From: Lolium rigidum
Taxonomy: Eukaryota; Streptophyta; Magnoliopsida; Poales; Poaceae
Direction of reading: 5' to 3'
DNA length: 64,000 nucleotides
Assembly: GCF_022539505.1 (NCBI RefSeq)
Contig: NC_061513.1
Span: forward strand, 184,232,017 to 184,296,016
Shown: piece after piece, positions 23,416 to 36,326 of the stretch
Layout of the letters: each line of letters begins with the position of its first letter
Numbering within the stretch: the first letter of the stretch is position 1
Notes under the pieces: model-generated
The model's database searches: none
Seen by the model: only the letters and a program-made list of their open reading frames with translations
Told to the model about the DNA's origin: nothing
Made by a program: the position numbers and the translations under genes

Positions 23416-24909
23416 TGATACGTCTCCGACGTATCGATAATTTCTTGTGTTCCATGCCACATTATTGATGATTTCTACATGTTATATGCACACTTTATGT
23501 CATATTCGTGCATTTTCTGGAACTAACCTATTAACAAGATGCCGAAGTGCCAGTTGCCGTTTTCTGCTGTTTTTGGTTTCAGAAATCCTAGTAAGGAAAT
23601 ATTCTCGGAATCGGACGAAATCAACGCCAAAGATCTTAGAATCCCCGGAAGCATCCAGAACACCCGAGAGTCGCCAGAGGGGGGCCACAGGGCCCCCAGA
23701 TGATAGGGTGGCGCGGCCCACCCCCTGGCCGCGCCCCCCTATGGTGGCGTCACCCCGTGGCCCCTCCGACTCCGACTCTCGGCCTATATAATCGTCCCTG
23801 ACCTAAAAACATCGACTAACAAGACGGAAACAAAGAAAACCATCCAGAGCCGCCGCCATCGCGAAAGTCCAATTCGGGGGACAGAACTCTCTGTTCAGGC
23901 ACCCTGCCGGGGCGGGGAATTGCCCCCGGAGTCATCTCCACCGCCGTCTCCACCGCCATCTTCACCGCCATCGCTGCCTCCATGATGAGGAGGGAGTAAT
24001 TCACCCCCAGGGCTGAGGGCTCTACCGTAGCTATGTGGTTAATCTCTCTCTCGTACTCCAATACAATGATCTCGTGAATTGCTTTGCATGATTGAGATCC
24101 ATATGATGAGCTTTGTATCGCTACTAGTTTATGTGCTACTCATGTGATGTTATTAAAGTAGTCTATTCCTCCTGCGTGGTGTAAAGGTGACTAGTGTGTG
24201 CACCGTGTGGTTCTTGTCGTAGGCTATGATCATGATCTCTTGTAGATTGTGGAGTTAATTATCATTATGCTAGTATTGATGTGATCTATTCCTCCTTCAT
24301 AGTGTAATGTGGACAGTGTGTGCACTATGTTAGTTCTTGGTTTATTTTGCAATGATCTATTATGCTCTAAGGTTATTTAAATATGAACATTGAATTGTGG
24401 AGCTTGTTAACTCCGGCATTGAGGGTTCGTGTAATCCTACGCAATGTGTTCATCATCCAAGAAAAGAGTGTATGTAGCACATAAGAGAAAGAGTTATTTA
24501 TTATGCGATCAATGTTGAGAGTGTCCACTAGTGAAAGTATGATCCCTAGGCCTTGTTTCCAAACATCGAATCTCCGTTTATTTATCGTTCGTTGCATGTT
24601 TACTCGCTGCCATATTTTATTCAGATTGCTATTACCACTCATATACATCCATACTACTTGTATTTCACTATCTCTTCGCCGAACTAGTGCACCTATACAT
24701 CTGACAAGTGTATTAGGTGTGTTGGGGACACAAGAGACTTCTTGCTTTGTGATTGCAGGGTTGCTTGAGAGGGATATCTTTGACCTCTTCCTCCCTGAGT
24801 TCGATAAACCTTGGGTGATCCACTTAAGGGAAACTTGCTGCTGTTCTACAAACCTCTGCTCTTGGAGGCCCAACACTGTCTACAAGAATAGAAGCACCCG
24901 TAGACATCA
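23416..24909 (+). repeat. Element F 3' LTR
   Basis: 1494 bp, same ends as the 5' LTR and nearly identical to it apart from small indels. It is preceded by the polypurine-like GCTTGGGGATGC and a conserved hairpin. Confidence 0.85.
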
Positions 24910-26732
24910 GACATCCATACCGGGACAACATAGACAACAGTTAATGGACTCCTCTTTAATGCATAAGCATGTAGCAACAATTAATGTTCTCATATGAGAT
25001 TGAGGATATATGTCCAAAACTGAAACTTCCACCATGGATCATGGCTTTAGTTAGCGGCCCAATGTTCTTCTCTAACATTATGCATGCTCTAACCATTAAA
25101 TGAGTGGTAAATCTCCCTTACTTCGGACAAGACGGACATGCATAGCAACTCACATGATATTCAACAAAGAGTAGTTGATGGCGTCCCCGGGAACATGGTT
25201 ACCGCTCAACAAGCAACTTAATAAGAGATAAAGTGCATAAGTACATATTCAATACCACAATAGTTTTTAAGCTATTTGTCCCATGAGCTATATATTGCAA
25301 AGGTAAAGGATAGAAATTTTAAAGGTAGCACTCAAGCAATTTACTTTGGAATGGCGGAGAAATACCATGTAGTAGGTAGGTATGGTGGACACAAATGGCA
25401 TAGTGGTTGGCTCAAGGATTTTGGATGCATGAGGAGTATTCCCTCTCGATACAAGGTTTAGGCTAGCAAGGTTATTTGAAACAAACACAAGGATGAACCG
25501 GTGCAGCATAACTCACATAAAAGACATATTGTAAACATTATAAGACTCTACACCGTCTTCCTTGTTGTTCAAACTCAATACTAGAAATTATCTAGACTTT
25601 AGAGAGACCAATTATGCAAACCAAATTTTAGCAAGCTCTATGTATTTCTTCATTAATAGGTGCAAAGTATATGATGCAAGAGCTTAAACATGAGCACAAC
25701 AATTGCCAAGTATCAAATTATTCAAGACATTTTAGAATTACTACATGTAGCATTTCCCGATTCCAACCATATAACAATTTAACGAAGAAGATTCAACCTT
25801 CGCCATGAATACTATGAGTAAAGCCTAAGGACATATTTGTCCATATGCAACAGCGGAGCGTGTCTCTCTCCCACACAATGAATGCTAGGATCCATTTTAT
25901 TCAAACAAAAACAAAAACAAAAACAAACCGACGCTCCAAGCAAAGCACATAAGATGTGATGGAATAAAAATATAGTTTCGGGGAGGAACCCGATAATGTT
26001 GTCGATGAAGAAGGGGATGCCTTGGGCATCCCCAAGCTTAGACGCTTGAGTCTTCTTAAAATATGCAGGGGTGAACCACCGGGGCATCCCCAAGCTTAGA
26101 GCTTTCACTCTCCTTGATCATATTGTATCATCCTCCTCTCTTGATCCTTGAAAACTTCCTCCACACCAAACTCAAAACAACTCATTAGAGGGTTAGTGCA
26201 CAATTAAAATTTACATGTTCAGAGGTGACATAATCATTCTTAACACTTCCGGACATTGCACAAAGCTACTGAAAGTTAATGGAACAAAGAAATCCATCAA
26301 ACATAGCAAAAGAGGCAATGCGAAATAAAAGGCAGAATCTGTCAAAACAGAACAGTTCGTAAAGACGAATTTTAAAGTGGCACCAGACTTGCTCATATGA
26401 AAATTCCCAAATTTAATGAAAGTTGCGTACATATCTGAGGATCACTCACGTAAATTGGCATAATTTTCTGAGTTACCTACAGAGAATTAGGCCCAGATTC
26501 GTGACGACGAAAGAAATCTGTTTCTGCGCGAGAATCCAAATCTAGTATGAACCTTACTATCAAAGACTTTACTTGGCACAACAATGCACAAAACTAAGAT
26601 AAGGAGAGGTTGCTACAGTAGTATCAACTTCCAAGACTCAAATATAAAATAAAAGTACTGTAGTAAAAACATGGGTTGTCTCCCATAAGCGCTTTTCTTT
26701 AACGCCTTTCAGCTAGGCGCAGAAACTGTATA

Positions 26733-27422
26733 TCAAGTGTTATCAAGAGACGAAGCATCAACATCAATAGGTATATTTGATGCTCCCCCATCCGTAGTGG
26801 TGCTAAGGGCTTTGTAGATTTTAGGCCTATAATAATATTTTGGTTTAGGCACTTTAGAGACATACATAAACTTTTGCTCCTTACCCACATAAGCTTTCTC
26901 CTTAAACTTAAGAGAAGAAAAAGTTGAACCCAAGGTTCCCATAGCTTCTTCAAGTTCACTAATCCTATGGGTTTGATTATCATGAGTAGCACAAGTTTCT
27001 AAAACAACAATTCTCTCATTGATTCCACCTAGAGATTTATCAAGTTTATCAGTGCTATTAAGTAATATTCCCAATTTAGTCTCAATACTTGGAAGATCTT
27101 TTTCTATGGCTTCCAACTTTTTCATGACATCTTCAAGAGAGATTTCAATTTTAGCTTCATTAACAGGTGGTATTCCAACTAGACTCTCAATAATGCAACT
27201 AGCTTCTAAAGTAGGAGTGCCTAGGAAATTACCTCCCGCAAGAGTATCAAGAACATATCTATTCCAACTAGAGATTCCAACATAAAAGTTCCTAAGTAGT
27301 ATAATAGTGGAGTGTTTCTTAATGCACCTATGATGAGCATCGCTAATTCTATACCAAGCATCTTTAAAACTTTCTCCCCCTTGTTGCTTAAAGGAACGAA
27401 CTTCAACTTCCGGATTACTCAT
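26733..27422 (-). CDS. Athila-like truncated Gag of element D
   Basis: Intact 229-residue ORF starting MSNPEVEVRSFKQQGGESFK, about 220 nt after the primer site. Residues 15-80 match the retrotransposon gag core (GESFKDAWYRISDAHHRC, then LLRNFYVGISSWNRYVLDTL and AGGNFLGTPTLEA), comparable in layout to Athila gag (ESLYEAWERFK, then FYNGL, then DAAAGG). Residues 95-165 look like a coiled coil (SLEDVMKKLEAIEKDL, then KLDKSLGGINERIVVLE). There is no CCHC knuckle and no downstream protease or polymerase, so it could supply at most a capsid-like part. The upstream in-frame Met at 27446 is less likely because homology and the parallel start in element G begin at MSNPEVEV. Confidence 0.75.
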   Translation of the reverse strand: MSNPEVEVRSFKQQGGESFKDAWYRISDAHHRCIKKHSTIILLRNFYVGISSWNRYVLDTLAGGNFLGTPTLEASCIIESLVGIPPVNEAKIEISLEDVMKKLEAIEKDLPSIETKLGILLNSTDKLDKSLGGINERIVVLETCATHDNQTHRISELEEAMGTLGSTFSSLKFKEKAYVGKEQKFMYVSKVPKPKYYYRPKIYKALSTTTDGGASNIPIDVDASSLDNT

Positions 27423-27642
27423 TTTTAGCAGTAGTAAATAAAGCAAACTAAATAAAGTAAATGCAAGTAACTAATTTTTTTGTGTTTTGATATGGAGAAC
27501 AAGACAGTAAATAAAGCTAGCAACTAATTTTGTGTGTGTTTTGTTTAAGTGCAGCAAACAAACTAGTAAATAAAGTAAAGCAAGACAAAAACAAAGTAAA
27601 GAGATTGGATTGTGGAGACTCCCCTTACAGCGTGTCTTGATC

Positions 27643-27660
27643 TTCCCGGCAACGGCGCCA
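27643..27660 (-). promoter_or_regulatory. Element D primer-binding site (tRNA-Asp)
   Basis: The minus strand reads TGGCGCCGTTGCCGGGAA, complementary to the 3' end of plant tRNA-Asp except near its last bases. It starts 12 nt inside the 5' LTR end. This is the usual primer of Athila-type elements. Confidence 0.8.
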
Positions 27661-28832
27661 GAAAAAGAGCTTGATTGCGCGTAGTTAACACGTCCGTTGG
27701 AACCCCAAGAGGAAGGTATGATGCGCACAGCAGCAAGTTTTCCCTCAGTAAGAAACCAAGGTTATCGAACCATTAGGAGCCAAGAAGCACGTCGAAGGTT
27801 GATGGCGGCGAGATGTAGTGCGGCGCAACACCAGGGATTCCGGCGCCAACGTGGAACCTGCACAACACAACCAAAGTACTTTGCCCCAACGAAATAGTGA
27901 GGTTGTCAATCTCACCGAGCTTGCTCGTAACAAAGGATTAGATGTATAGTGTGGATGATGATTGTTTGCGAGAAAACAGTAGAACAAGTATTGCAGTAGA
28001 TTGTATTCGATGTAAAAGAATGGACCGGGGTCCACAGTTCACTAGAGGTGTCTCTCCCATAAGATAAATAGCATGTTGGGTGAACAAATTACAGTTGGGC
28101 AATTGACAAATAGAGAGGGCATGACCATGCACATACATGATATGATGAGTATTGTGAGATTTAATTGGGCATTACGACAAAGTACATAGACCGCTATCCA
28201 GACATGCATCTATGCCTAAAAAGTCCACCTTCAGGTTATCATCTGAACCCCTTTCGGTATTAAGTTGTAAACAACGAGACAATTGCATTAAGTATGGTGC
28301 GTAATGTAATCAATAACTACATCCTCGGACATAGCATCAATGTTTTATCCCTAGTGGCAACAAGCACATCCACAACCTTAGAACTTTCTCGTCACTCGTC
28401 CCGGATTTAATGGAGGCATGAACCCACTATAGAGCATAAATACTCCCTCTTGGAGTTAAGAGTAAAAACTTGGCCGAGCCTCTACTAATAACGGAGAGCA
28501 TGCAAGATCATAAACAACACATAGGTAATAGATTGATAATCAACATAACATAGTATTCTCTATCCATCGGATCCCAACAAACACAACATATAGCATTACG
28601 GATAGATGATCTTGATCATGTTAGGCAGCTCACAAGATCCGACAATGAAGCACATAAGGAGAAGACGACCATCTAGCTACTCGCTATGGATCCATAGTCC
28701 AGGGGTGAACTACTCACTCATCACTCCGGAGGTGACCATGGCGGTGAAGAGTCCTCCGGGAGATGATTCCCCTCTCCGGCAGGGTGCCGGAGGCGATCTC
28801 CTGAATCCCCCGAGATGGGATTGGCGGCGGCG

Positions 28833-31800
28833 TGTCACACCCTAACTTGTGCAACCTTGTTTAATTGTCCTTAGTGCGAAAATTAGGGGGAACAAAAACT
28901 TTTTCTAGAGAGTAATTATATGAATTGCCTTGATCTGCTTGTTGATATGAATTGCTTGTTTTGCTTGTAGATGATTTTGCCTTCGTCTGTTGGTTCAATT
29001 AGATCGTCTTGAGTTACTCCACCACCTAAACCTCCTAGGTAAAAACCAACTAGCAACACATTAAACTAAAAACTTTTCCATCTATGGAACCCTGAATGCA
29101 CCTATCTTGGGATCATCTCTGTTATGCACTTTAGCTCACCATATCTTCTATTTAAGTTTGAATATCATCCACTCCTTATTATATCCTTTTCCCTTATCCT
29201 TGTCACAAACCCTAGGACCTCACAAATTTGGCTAAGTCCTAAAACCTTTACCAGGTCCCATTTTGGAGCCCCTGGATTAAGCTACCCCTTTCCATCTAAG
29301 ACAATGCACTTGGTCTTAAACCTACCTTATCATGAAAACCTTCCAACCTTGTCTTTGCCCTAAACCAGATCACTCTCTTACCCACTTATCCTTGTTGGTT
29401 TTGAAGCCAAGTCAATAAGATGTTTTGGCAGGCTTAAAATGTCCAAACTTTGGCAGTTGATCCCTAAGCACCCTCAATTGTTATTGGTGACCTCAATGCA
29501 TGGATCTCATCTATGCAACACCCTATACAACTTCCACGTCTTGCATGTCCCTTTCTACCCTTGAAATTCTTATAATCACTTGGTCTTATACCCTATCCAC
29601 TAATACAGCTCTAGATCACTTGTTCCTCTTTTACCTCTTGTTTTTCTTTATTCTTCACAAAACCAAGAGTGGAATGATGGTTACAACATGTAGCCACCTT
29701 CTACCCTTGAGATCACTTCTCCCAAAATATTTTATTTGCCAAAAAAAAAACCCTATTTAAGATTCTTCTCTAATTTTCACTACAAAACTAATCCTAGTTT
29801 TATCAAAGCTTTTCAAATCTTTATGAAATAGGAAAGGTGGGTGGTGTTTTACTTCCAACCTCTCTCACCCAAAATTTATTTCTATAAAATTGTTCCCTTT
29901 ATTCTTTTTTTCAACTAAAATGCATGGTTATGGTACATGTGCCATCCTTGCACCCTTTTTTTAACATTTGGGAAAAATTTATTTTGCATTATTATGCAAG
30001 TAGACCTACCTTATTTTGAATATTATTTTGTCTCCTTCAAAAATGTAAAAGGCAAGATCAATGCAAACCCCTTTCAAAATTTGATCAACTCTCTTTTTAA
30101 TGAGGACCCTTCCTTTTTATTTTCAAAGTTTATATAAAAACTTATATTCTTTATCCACCACATAGCACTCATCTTTGGTTCACCATCATCACCACATCAT
30201 GGACAACCTTGTTGGTCACTTGGCCTCACATGTGACTTGGTTTGGCTTAGCAAGAAATGAGGCCGGCCATGTTGTATGTATATCATGGTGGCCATCAATT
30301 CACTCTCTCTCTCCTATCTTGACCCATCATTAAGCTACCACTAACCTGCACCCCTATCTCTCAAACCTACAACCCTAGCTAAACCCTAGACTACTCCACC
30401 CTCTCACTTTCTTGGAACTCCACAAGGAGAGGCACACCCTTCTCTTCTTCCCTCTACGCTGCAAGGGAGCCAACCCGTGGCCGTGTCCAACCTTGCTCAC
30501 CTCTACACGACTCCCGGACATGCCCAAACCCGCACACATGGCCACCACACGGCCTAGACTCCCTCTTCTCCGCACATGTCTCGGTGGCCACTCCAAACTT
30601 GGGCGGAACGAAAGCAGGCACCCCAGCCCCCGAGGCTGCGCCATGAAGAGCACCCTGCCTCTCCACTACCCGATGTACATGGTCCCGAGGCAAAGCCACC
30701 CCTCCCTTTGGCTCAGACCAGCTCGCCATTAACGTGGTCACCACGTCTGGGTGTGCTCGCGCGTTCCCAGACCTGTAGACCTCCTTTGGCCACTCCTAGT
30801 TGTAGCCTGCAATGGCACCGCACAAGGACCCGAACGCAATGATGACAGGCTACACTCCTTCACCCACGACCGAGCACGCTTCATCAAACACCATCCTGCA
30901 CGCGCAGAGACCACCTCGTATCGGGAGACTCAGCACGCGTATCTCCGGGATTTTTGCTGCACTAGATCCCCCACTGGATGCCATGCAAGATGCTATCATG
31001 CAGCTTCCCTTTCACGCTCAAACCTCACGCGCCCCGATCACGTACACCATGCCCACCGTGAGCCCATCCTTGGCTATAAAACCACGCCCCACACTGAGCT
31101 CTCCTCCCTTGGCCTCACCTCCACACCACTCAACCACTCCTCTCCTCCCTCCCAGCTCTCACGCAGAAGCCGACGCTCTTTGCTCTGCTGCTGCTCGCCG
31201 GAGGAGCACCACCTCCGTGGCTGCTGAGACGGTGGCGGGCAGGACTGCGGACGCTCCCGTCACGCTCGTCTCTCCCCTCTGCACCATCCTTCTCTCCATC
31301 CTCTTCCCGTCCTAACGCTCCCTTTTTCGCTGCCCGGGTCCGCCGGGTGCGGCCGCCGTCGTCGCCGGCCGAGGAAGACGCCGGGGAAGGAGCAGCCCAC
31401 GCCGCAGCAAGGAGGAGCCGCCGAGCCGCCGCCGGACGTGCCCCCGGACACGCCCCGAACCGCCGCTCGCTCCGCCGGAGCCTCGCCGCCAACCGCCGCT
31501 CGTCGCGGGTGAGCCCCCGGCCGCCCGCTCTCTCTTCGTTCCGCCCGCACGCGTGACAGACGCGGAGGGAGACGACCCTCGATCGGATCCTCCCGATCCG
31601 TTCGTGCGTGCATGGCCTGGGCCACGTCGGCATGCAGGCCTGGCCCGCTTGGGCCCCTCCCTTTTCTTTTGTTTTTATTTTTCTCCCCACCTCTCCACCT
31701 GGAATACCTCCTGGGCCAGCCCAACTCGTCACCCCGCACGGCCCAGAGATTCCCGCCCAAACTAAATCCGTTTGAAAAAAAAAAAAATTCCTGTTAATTA

Positions 31801-34383
31801 GTGATTAAAACCAGAGATCTTCAAAACTGAATAACTAGAGATCTACCCACCCAAATCCAATGAAACCAACTGCGTTAGAACCAGAATTTCAAGATCTTTC
31901 ACATGCCACTGACCTCATATTTTTAGGATTTTTATACGAATTTTAGTGTAATAAACTTGCTCTATGTATTCTGTACACTCCACAAAAATCCTAAAATCAT
32001 AGAATTAATATTTTTGACTGATTCCAATTGTGATGATCTTGTTTTAATGTTGTCCATCTTGGAAAAATAATATTGGTCCCTGTTAGAACTAATTCTGGAT
32101 CGTTTATAAAAGTGGTATGTCACATAAAATGTTGTCCATTTAAGCACTTGTTCTTTTTAATTGATTTCTACCCCAACCCGTTTTCCTCATAAATTTGGCC
32201 AAATCATGTTTTCACTTTAAGACAACATATACCCCTGCATGCTTTGTCATATTCTTTTAAAACTTGATTCTTGAGTTATGTGTTGATTGTATGTTGCCCT
32301 TTTATTTTCGCGACGCTAGATACGAACGTGGGAGAAGCCGAAGGAGAAGATTTTGGAGAAGGTGTTGAAGAAGACCAGGGACTAGCCAGCCAAGGCAAGC
32401 CATCTCTTGATCTCTGATTGACGTGTCTCATATTGTTGTCACATTATTATTACTCTTGTCTCTTGATCTTGTGTGTGTTAGTCTCTTTATCTTGTCGATG
32501 CATGCTTTGTCTTAAGCATGATGATCCTCTTGGTTGAGTTACATGCTTACCTTAAGCATGTGACACTTCTTGTCGATTCACTCCTACACCCCTTGTGAGT
32601 GTAGTAGTAACAACATCATGATCTTGGTGTACTCTCATTTTGAGATGAGTATGCCTACCTACCTTAGGTATGTCAAATATCGTTGACCACCCTCATTTCT
32701 ATTAGTGTTGGTTGGTTAACACCACAAATCCGAAAGTATTTTTCCCTCTTATGTTGACAACATGCATGCTTACCCTAAGCATGTATGCCCCCTTGACCAC
32801 CTATATTAGCATCTTCTTAGTGGCATGATGATTAACATCATGACTCTTGTTTAATCATACTACTGATGTTGTCCCTATATATGCATGCTTATCCTAAGTA
32901 TGTATGATCCCCTTGACACCTCATTTATCACCTCCTTAGTGGTATGATGGTTGGCATCATGCCACTGTTGTCTCTTAGTTCTTACATGAAACCATAGGTT
33001 GGGAACCCCCTTGGAAAAATACCTTGTTGAAAAGAATTTTTTTTGGAAAACCTTGGGTGAGTTGGACTTACCTAAGTGTGTGTTTATGAAAGAAAAGGAT
33101 CTTGGCAAAGATGGTTGGAAAGAGAATCTTGTTTATGAAAACTTTGGCGCCTAAGTACTCACCCATGACAACAAACTAGCGCAACCACATTACTCCAACA
33201 TGGGCACGGGGCTTAGCTCGACGTTCGTTCTCTTTAGCATGAGGCACCGCACAACTATACAAGGGTACGGTTACCCCGAGTCCGGATTGTCGAAGTTGGG
33301 ACAATAGTATAACGGGAGGCCTTCGGGGCTGACCCGTCCGGAAGACACTATGGGTCTCCTGGCTTGGCGGTGGAGCCACGCTCAAAAGGAGGTGAGCTGC
33401 CACGGTGCCGGGGAGGTACATACTCCATAGGGTAGGACCTCTTGCTAATTAGAATGGGCGAAAGGCTTCGATCTGGTTATCCGATACCCACATACTTTCG
33501 TATGATGGCCCGGGGATGATCCCGGCGGATTTATCAGATCTTGTGGGGAAAGTGTGCAAACTCTGCAGAGTCAAATCTATTCGAATAGCCGTGTCCGCGG
33601 TCATGGACGGTTGGAATGGCTGTTGCTTAGCCTGATGAGTTTTGGTTTACAAAATGGTTTGGCAAATGAAAGGAAAGAACTTGTTTGAAGTACCGAAAGG
33701 GTACAGGAAAGGATGTGTCGACTATATGGAGATGGTCGGGAAGGATAAATAAAATTGGGTTACCCCATCCTAGTGTTTTATGTTGTGGAAATCTTTTGAA
33801 GTATCTTCTTTAACAAAGATATAGAGATGTCATAGAAATGTCTTATCACCCTCTTAGTGTCCCCTTCAACTGTGATGTGGGATGCTATATCCACAAGAGA
33901 AACTTATTCTCTTTCACATGCTATATCCACTAGAGAAACTATTCTTCCTCTCTTGTCTTCTTTAGTTAGAATTGTTATCACCTTCTTGATGGTTTGCGAG
34001 TACAATTCAAATGTACTCACGGCTTTGTCCCTGGCTATTTACTTGGCCGGACCCGGAGGACTTCGACGGATGAAGAAGGAGTTGACGACGTCTATGCGAG
34101 CTAGGGACGTCTTCCCGGTCGATTGCTCGTAGGGTTATGGCAGATGACTTGGGCTCTACGCTGATTGAAGTGATTTCCGCGACTCTGATGATTAGATTAG
34201 GCCCTTCGAGGCTATTATGTAAAGAAGGGTCATGTGACCATATTGTAATTTTTCTTATTTCGTTTTGTAAAGGATGATGTATTTTGATATCAGTTCGGTT
34301 ATGTGTTCACGGCACACTGGTCATGGGAACGTGAACTGTATACATAACAGGGTATTTCGGACAGCTAGTCCGGGGTCCCCACA
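28833..34383 (+). repeat. Element E 5' LTR (5551 bp)
   Basis: Starts TGTCACACCC and ends CCCCACA. It has a TATAAAA box at 31075-31081, a GC-rich leader to about 31510, then AT-rich sequence, a purine-rich stretch near 32312-32400, a series of short hairpins (32501-32966) and a palindrome-rich conserved block (33561-33609). Confidence 0.88.
31075..31081 (+). promoter_or_regulatory. TATA box in the element E 5' LTR
   Basis: TTGGCTATAAAACCACG in a GC-rich context, kept in the second LTR at 38594-38600. It would place the transcript start about 2.3 kb into the LTR, leaving an R-U5 part of about 3.3 kb. Confidence 0.6.
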
Positions 34384-34387
34384 GAGC

Positions 34388-34399
34388 TGGTATCAGAGC
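34388..34399 (+). promoter_or_regulatory. Element E primer-binding site (tRNA-iMet)
   Basis: TGGTATCAGAGC four bases after the 5' LTR end, the standard initiator-methionine primer site of plant LTR retrotransposons. Confidence 0.85.
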
Positions 34400-36326
34400 T
34401 ATCCTGACTGTAGGAGACCTTAGTTAGCATGGACGTTAGTTAGGAAACAAGTACTTGGGAAAAACTATTTAAGAAACAAATTCTTTCTTTAGTCGGAAGC
34501 ATAGCTTCTACTCCTCTTGTTTCTTCAAAACTTCTAAATTCTTATCTCTCCGCTTTATAGAAGTGTTTGAAAATTCTTACTCTATTGTCTCATCCACTTC
34601 AAACCTACATATTGGACAATGTCCCCAACTCAGACCGGAGACTCGAACTCAAAGATACATCAATCCCTCAGGAAGACTCATAAATCTCCAACGACAGATA
34701 TTGAAGATTGGAGGCCGACTTAGTGTGCACATAAGAATAATAAGATCATGTCTTTGGTTGTCACCAAAGTGTGTCAAGGAGCTGACCTTGTTCCTCCGTG
34801 GACTTGCACTTTTGCAGTCGCCAGGGATCGAGTCCTCAATTCTTGACTAGTAATTTTAGGCCAGCCACGAGAATATCTCGACTTCAGGGCACCTCAATGG
34901 CTACACCTTCGAGGATCTCACGTCCCCGGGATGTTGAACAAGAAGACTACACAGTTTTAGCCTCTGCCTCAACATCGACGACTCAACACCAGGCCGCATC
35001 ACCACCAACTGCTTCGAGAATCCTTGTTGAAGTTGATATCAGCAAAAAGAAGACATCAGCATATGTGACCAGCCCCAAACCAATAGGATGGATAGGACAA
35101 ACTCAATCGCTTCGATTGAGCTACCCCCACATATTAGGCATCCGTGAGGTACTTAGAGTACCATGTCTGGAGTGATGATTGCTTGTAGTTCCCTCGTGTG
35201 CTGCCTTGAGTGTTTTTTTTATCTGTTTGATTGTGTGTATGATTGTCTTCGTCTTTAGGTCTGAAAAACACTTTTAGTGTAATAAACCCGCGTAGGAAGC
35301 CTCCCTAAGATGTTTTCACACTCATCTACCTCGCCGTTAAAATGATAACTGCTAGTTTTTGGAGGAGTTAGCCTTGTTAACAGTTGTTTTCAACCGTCGG
35401 AAAAACTAACCCAAACCCCTATCTTCGATAACTACTTTCAAGATCAACTGAAGCATCCCTACTACGCCATGAAAGCAGAAGCCCCTACCTTCAAAAGTGA
35501 CTGCACCTCTGCAAGAAGCCATACTAATTTAGTCTAACCTTGGAGTATAATTGTTCTAACCTCAAGGATATCTGCTTGGAAACACCCTCTAACACGCCGT
35601 CTAACCAGCTGAGAGGACAATAGCATCAAAGCCAAGCTGCATCATATGGTTCATATGGTCCTCATCAAGTGAAGCTCCTGAAGATACCTCAAGACTCAAG
35701 ATTAAGTGTAGTTCACTAGCTCACTTCTTAGCTGGTACAAGTCAGCACCGACCCCCAAGCTGAAGATTGTCTTCGACGACCCTTGTTGCTACTTCATATG
35801 GATACCAATCAGGCGTTTCGTCGACCTACTAACTTACCGCGTGTCATATGATTTAGTCAACACCGTGAGTGCCTCTTGAAGCTGTGGACTACACATCGCC
35901 CCCTGAAGATGTTTCAACTCTAGACGGGAAATATCACTTCTTCGAAAGCACCGACAGACCCGTGGCTGAAGCTCTGAAGTTTTTCCGGAACCCCGTTGAA
36001 CAATTTTAAGGGTGGAAGACTTCGTCTTCCACAAAATTTAGCTAACCCTAAAATTTTCAACTTTTCTAAAACACCGTTGGAGTGCACTAACCCTCCCAGA
36101 ATCTTGAATCCCCTCTAGTTTCGCTTAGGAGCTACAGATCTAACACCTCCATGGAGTAGTCAACCTCTTCACGAAGCTTGCACCCGGCAGAAAATCTACC
36201 TTGTCTCTCAGAAGCTGAAGTTGCGACCCTCTCGACAACGACACCTCTACAGAAGAATGGAGTCTAACTTTAGTTAAACCGTATGACCCCTCTAGTTCTA
36301 CGCTTAGTAATCTCGGGACGAGATTA

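Larger units (their letters stand above)
18602..24909 (+). mobile_element. Element F: non-autonomous LTR retrotransposon nested in D
   Basis: Complete element flanked by GACAT at 18597-18601 and 24910-24914. The 5' LTR is 18602-20056, the interior 20057-23415 and the 3' LTR 23416-24909. It has a tRNA-Asp-type primer site and one 241-residue ORF where gag would be expected, then about 2.4 kb of non-coding sequence homologous to the interiors of D and G. There is no pol. It is inserted in the opposite orientation to D. Confidence 0.88.

Noticed and set aside
27643..27660. tRNA-Asp-like sequence as a tRNA gene
   Set aside because: Only the 18-nt complement of the tRNA 3' end is present, adjacent to an LTR. 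It is a primer-binding site, and no cloverleaf can be formed.
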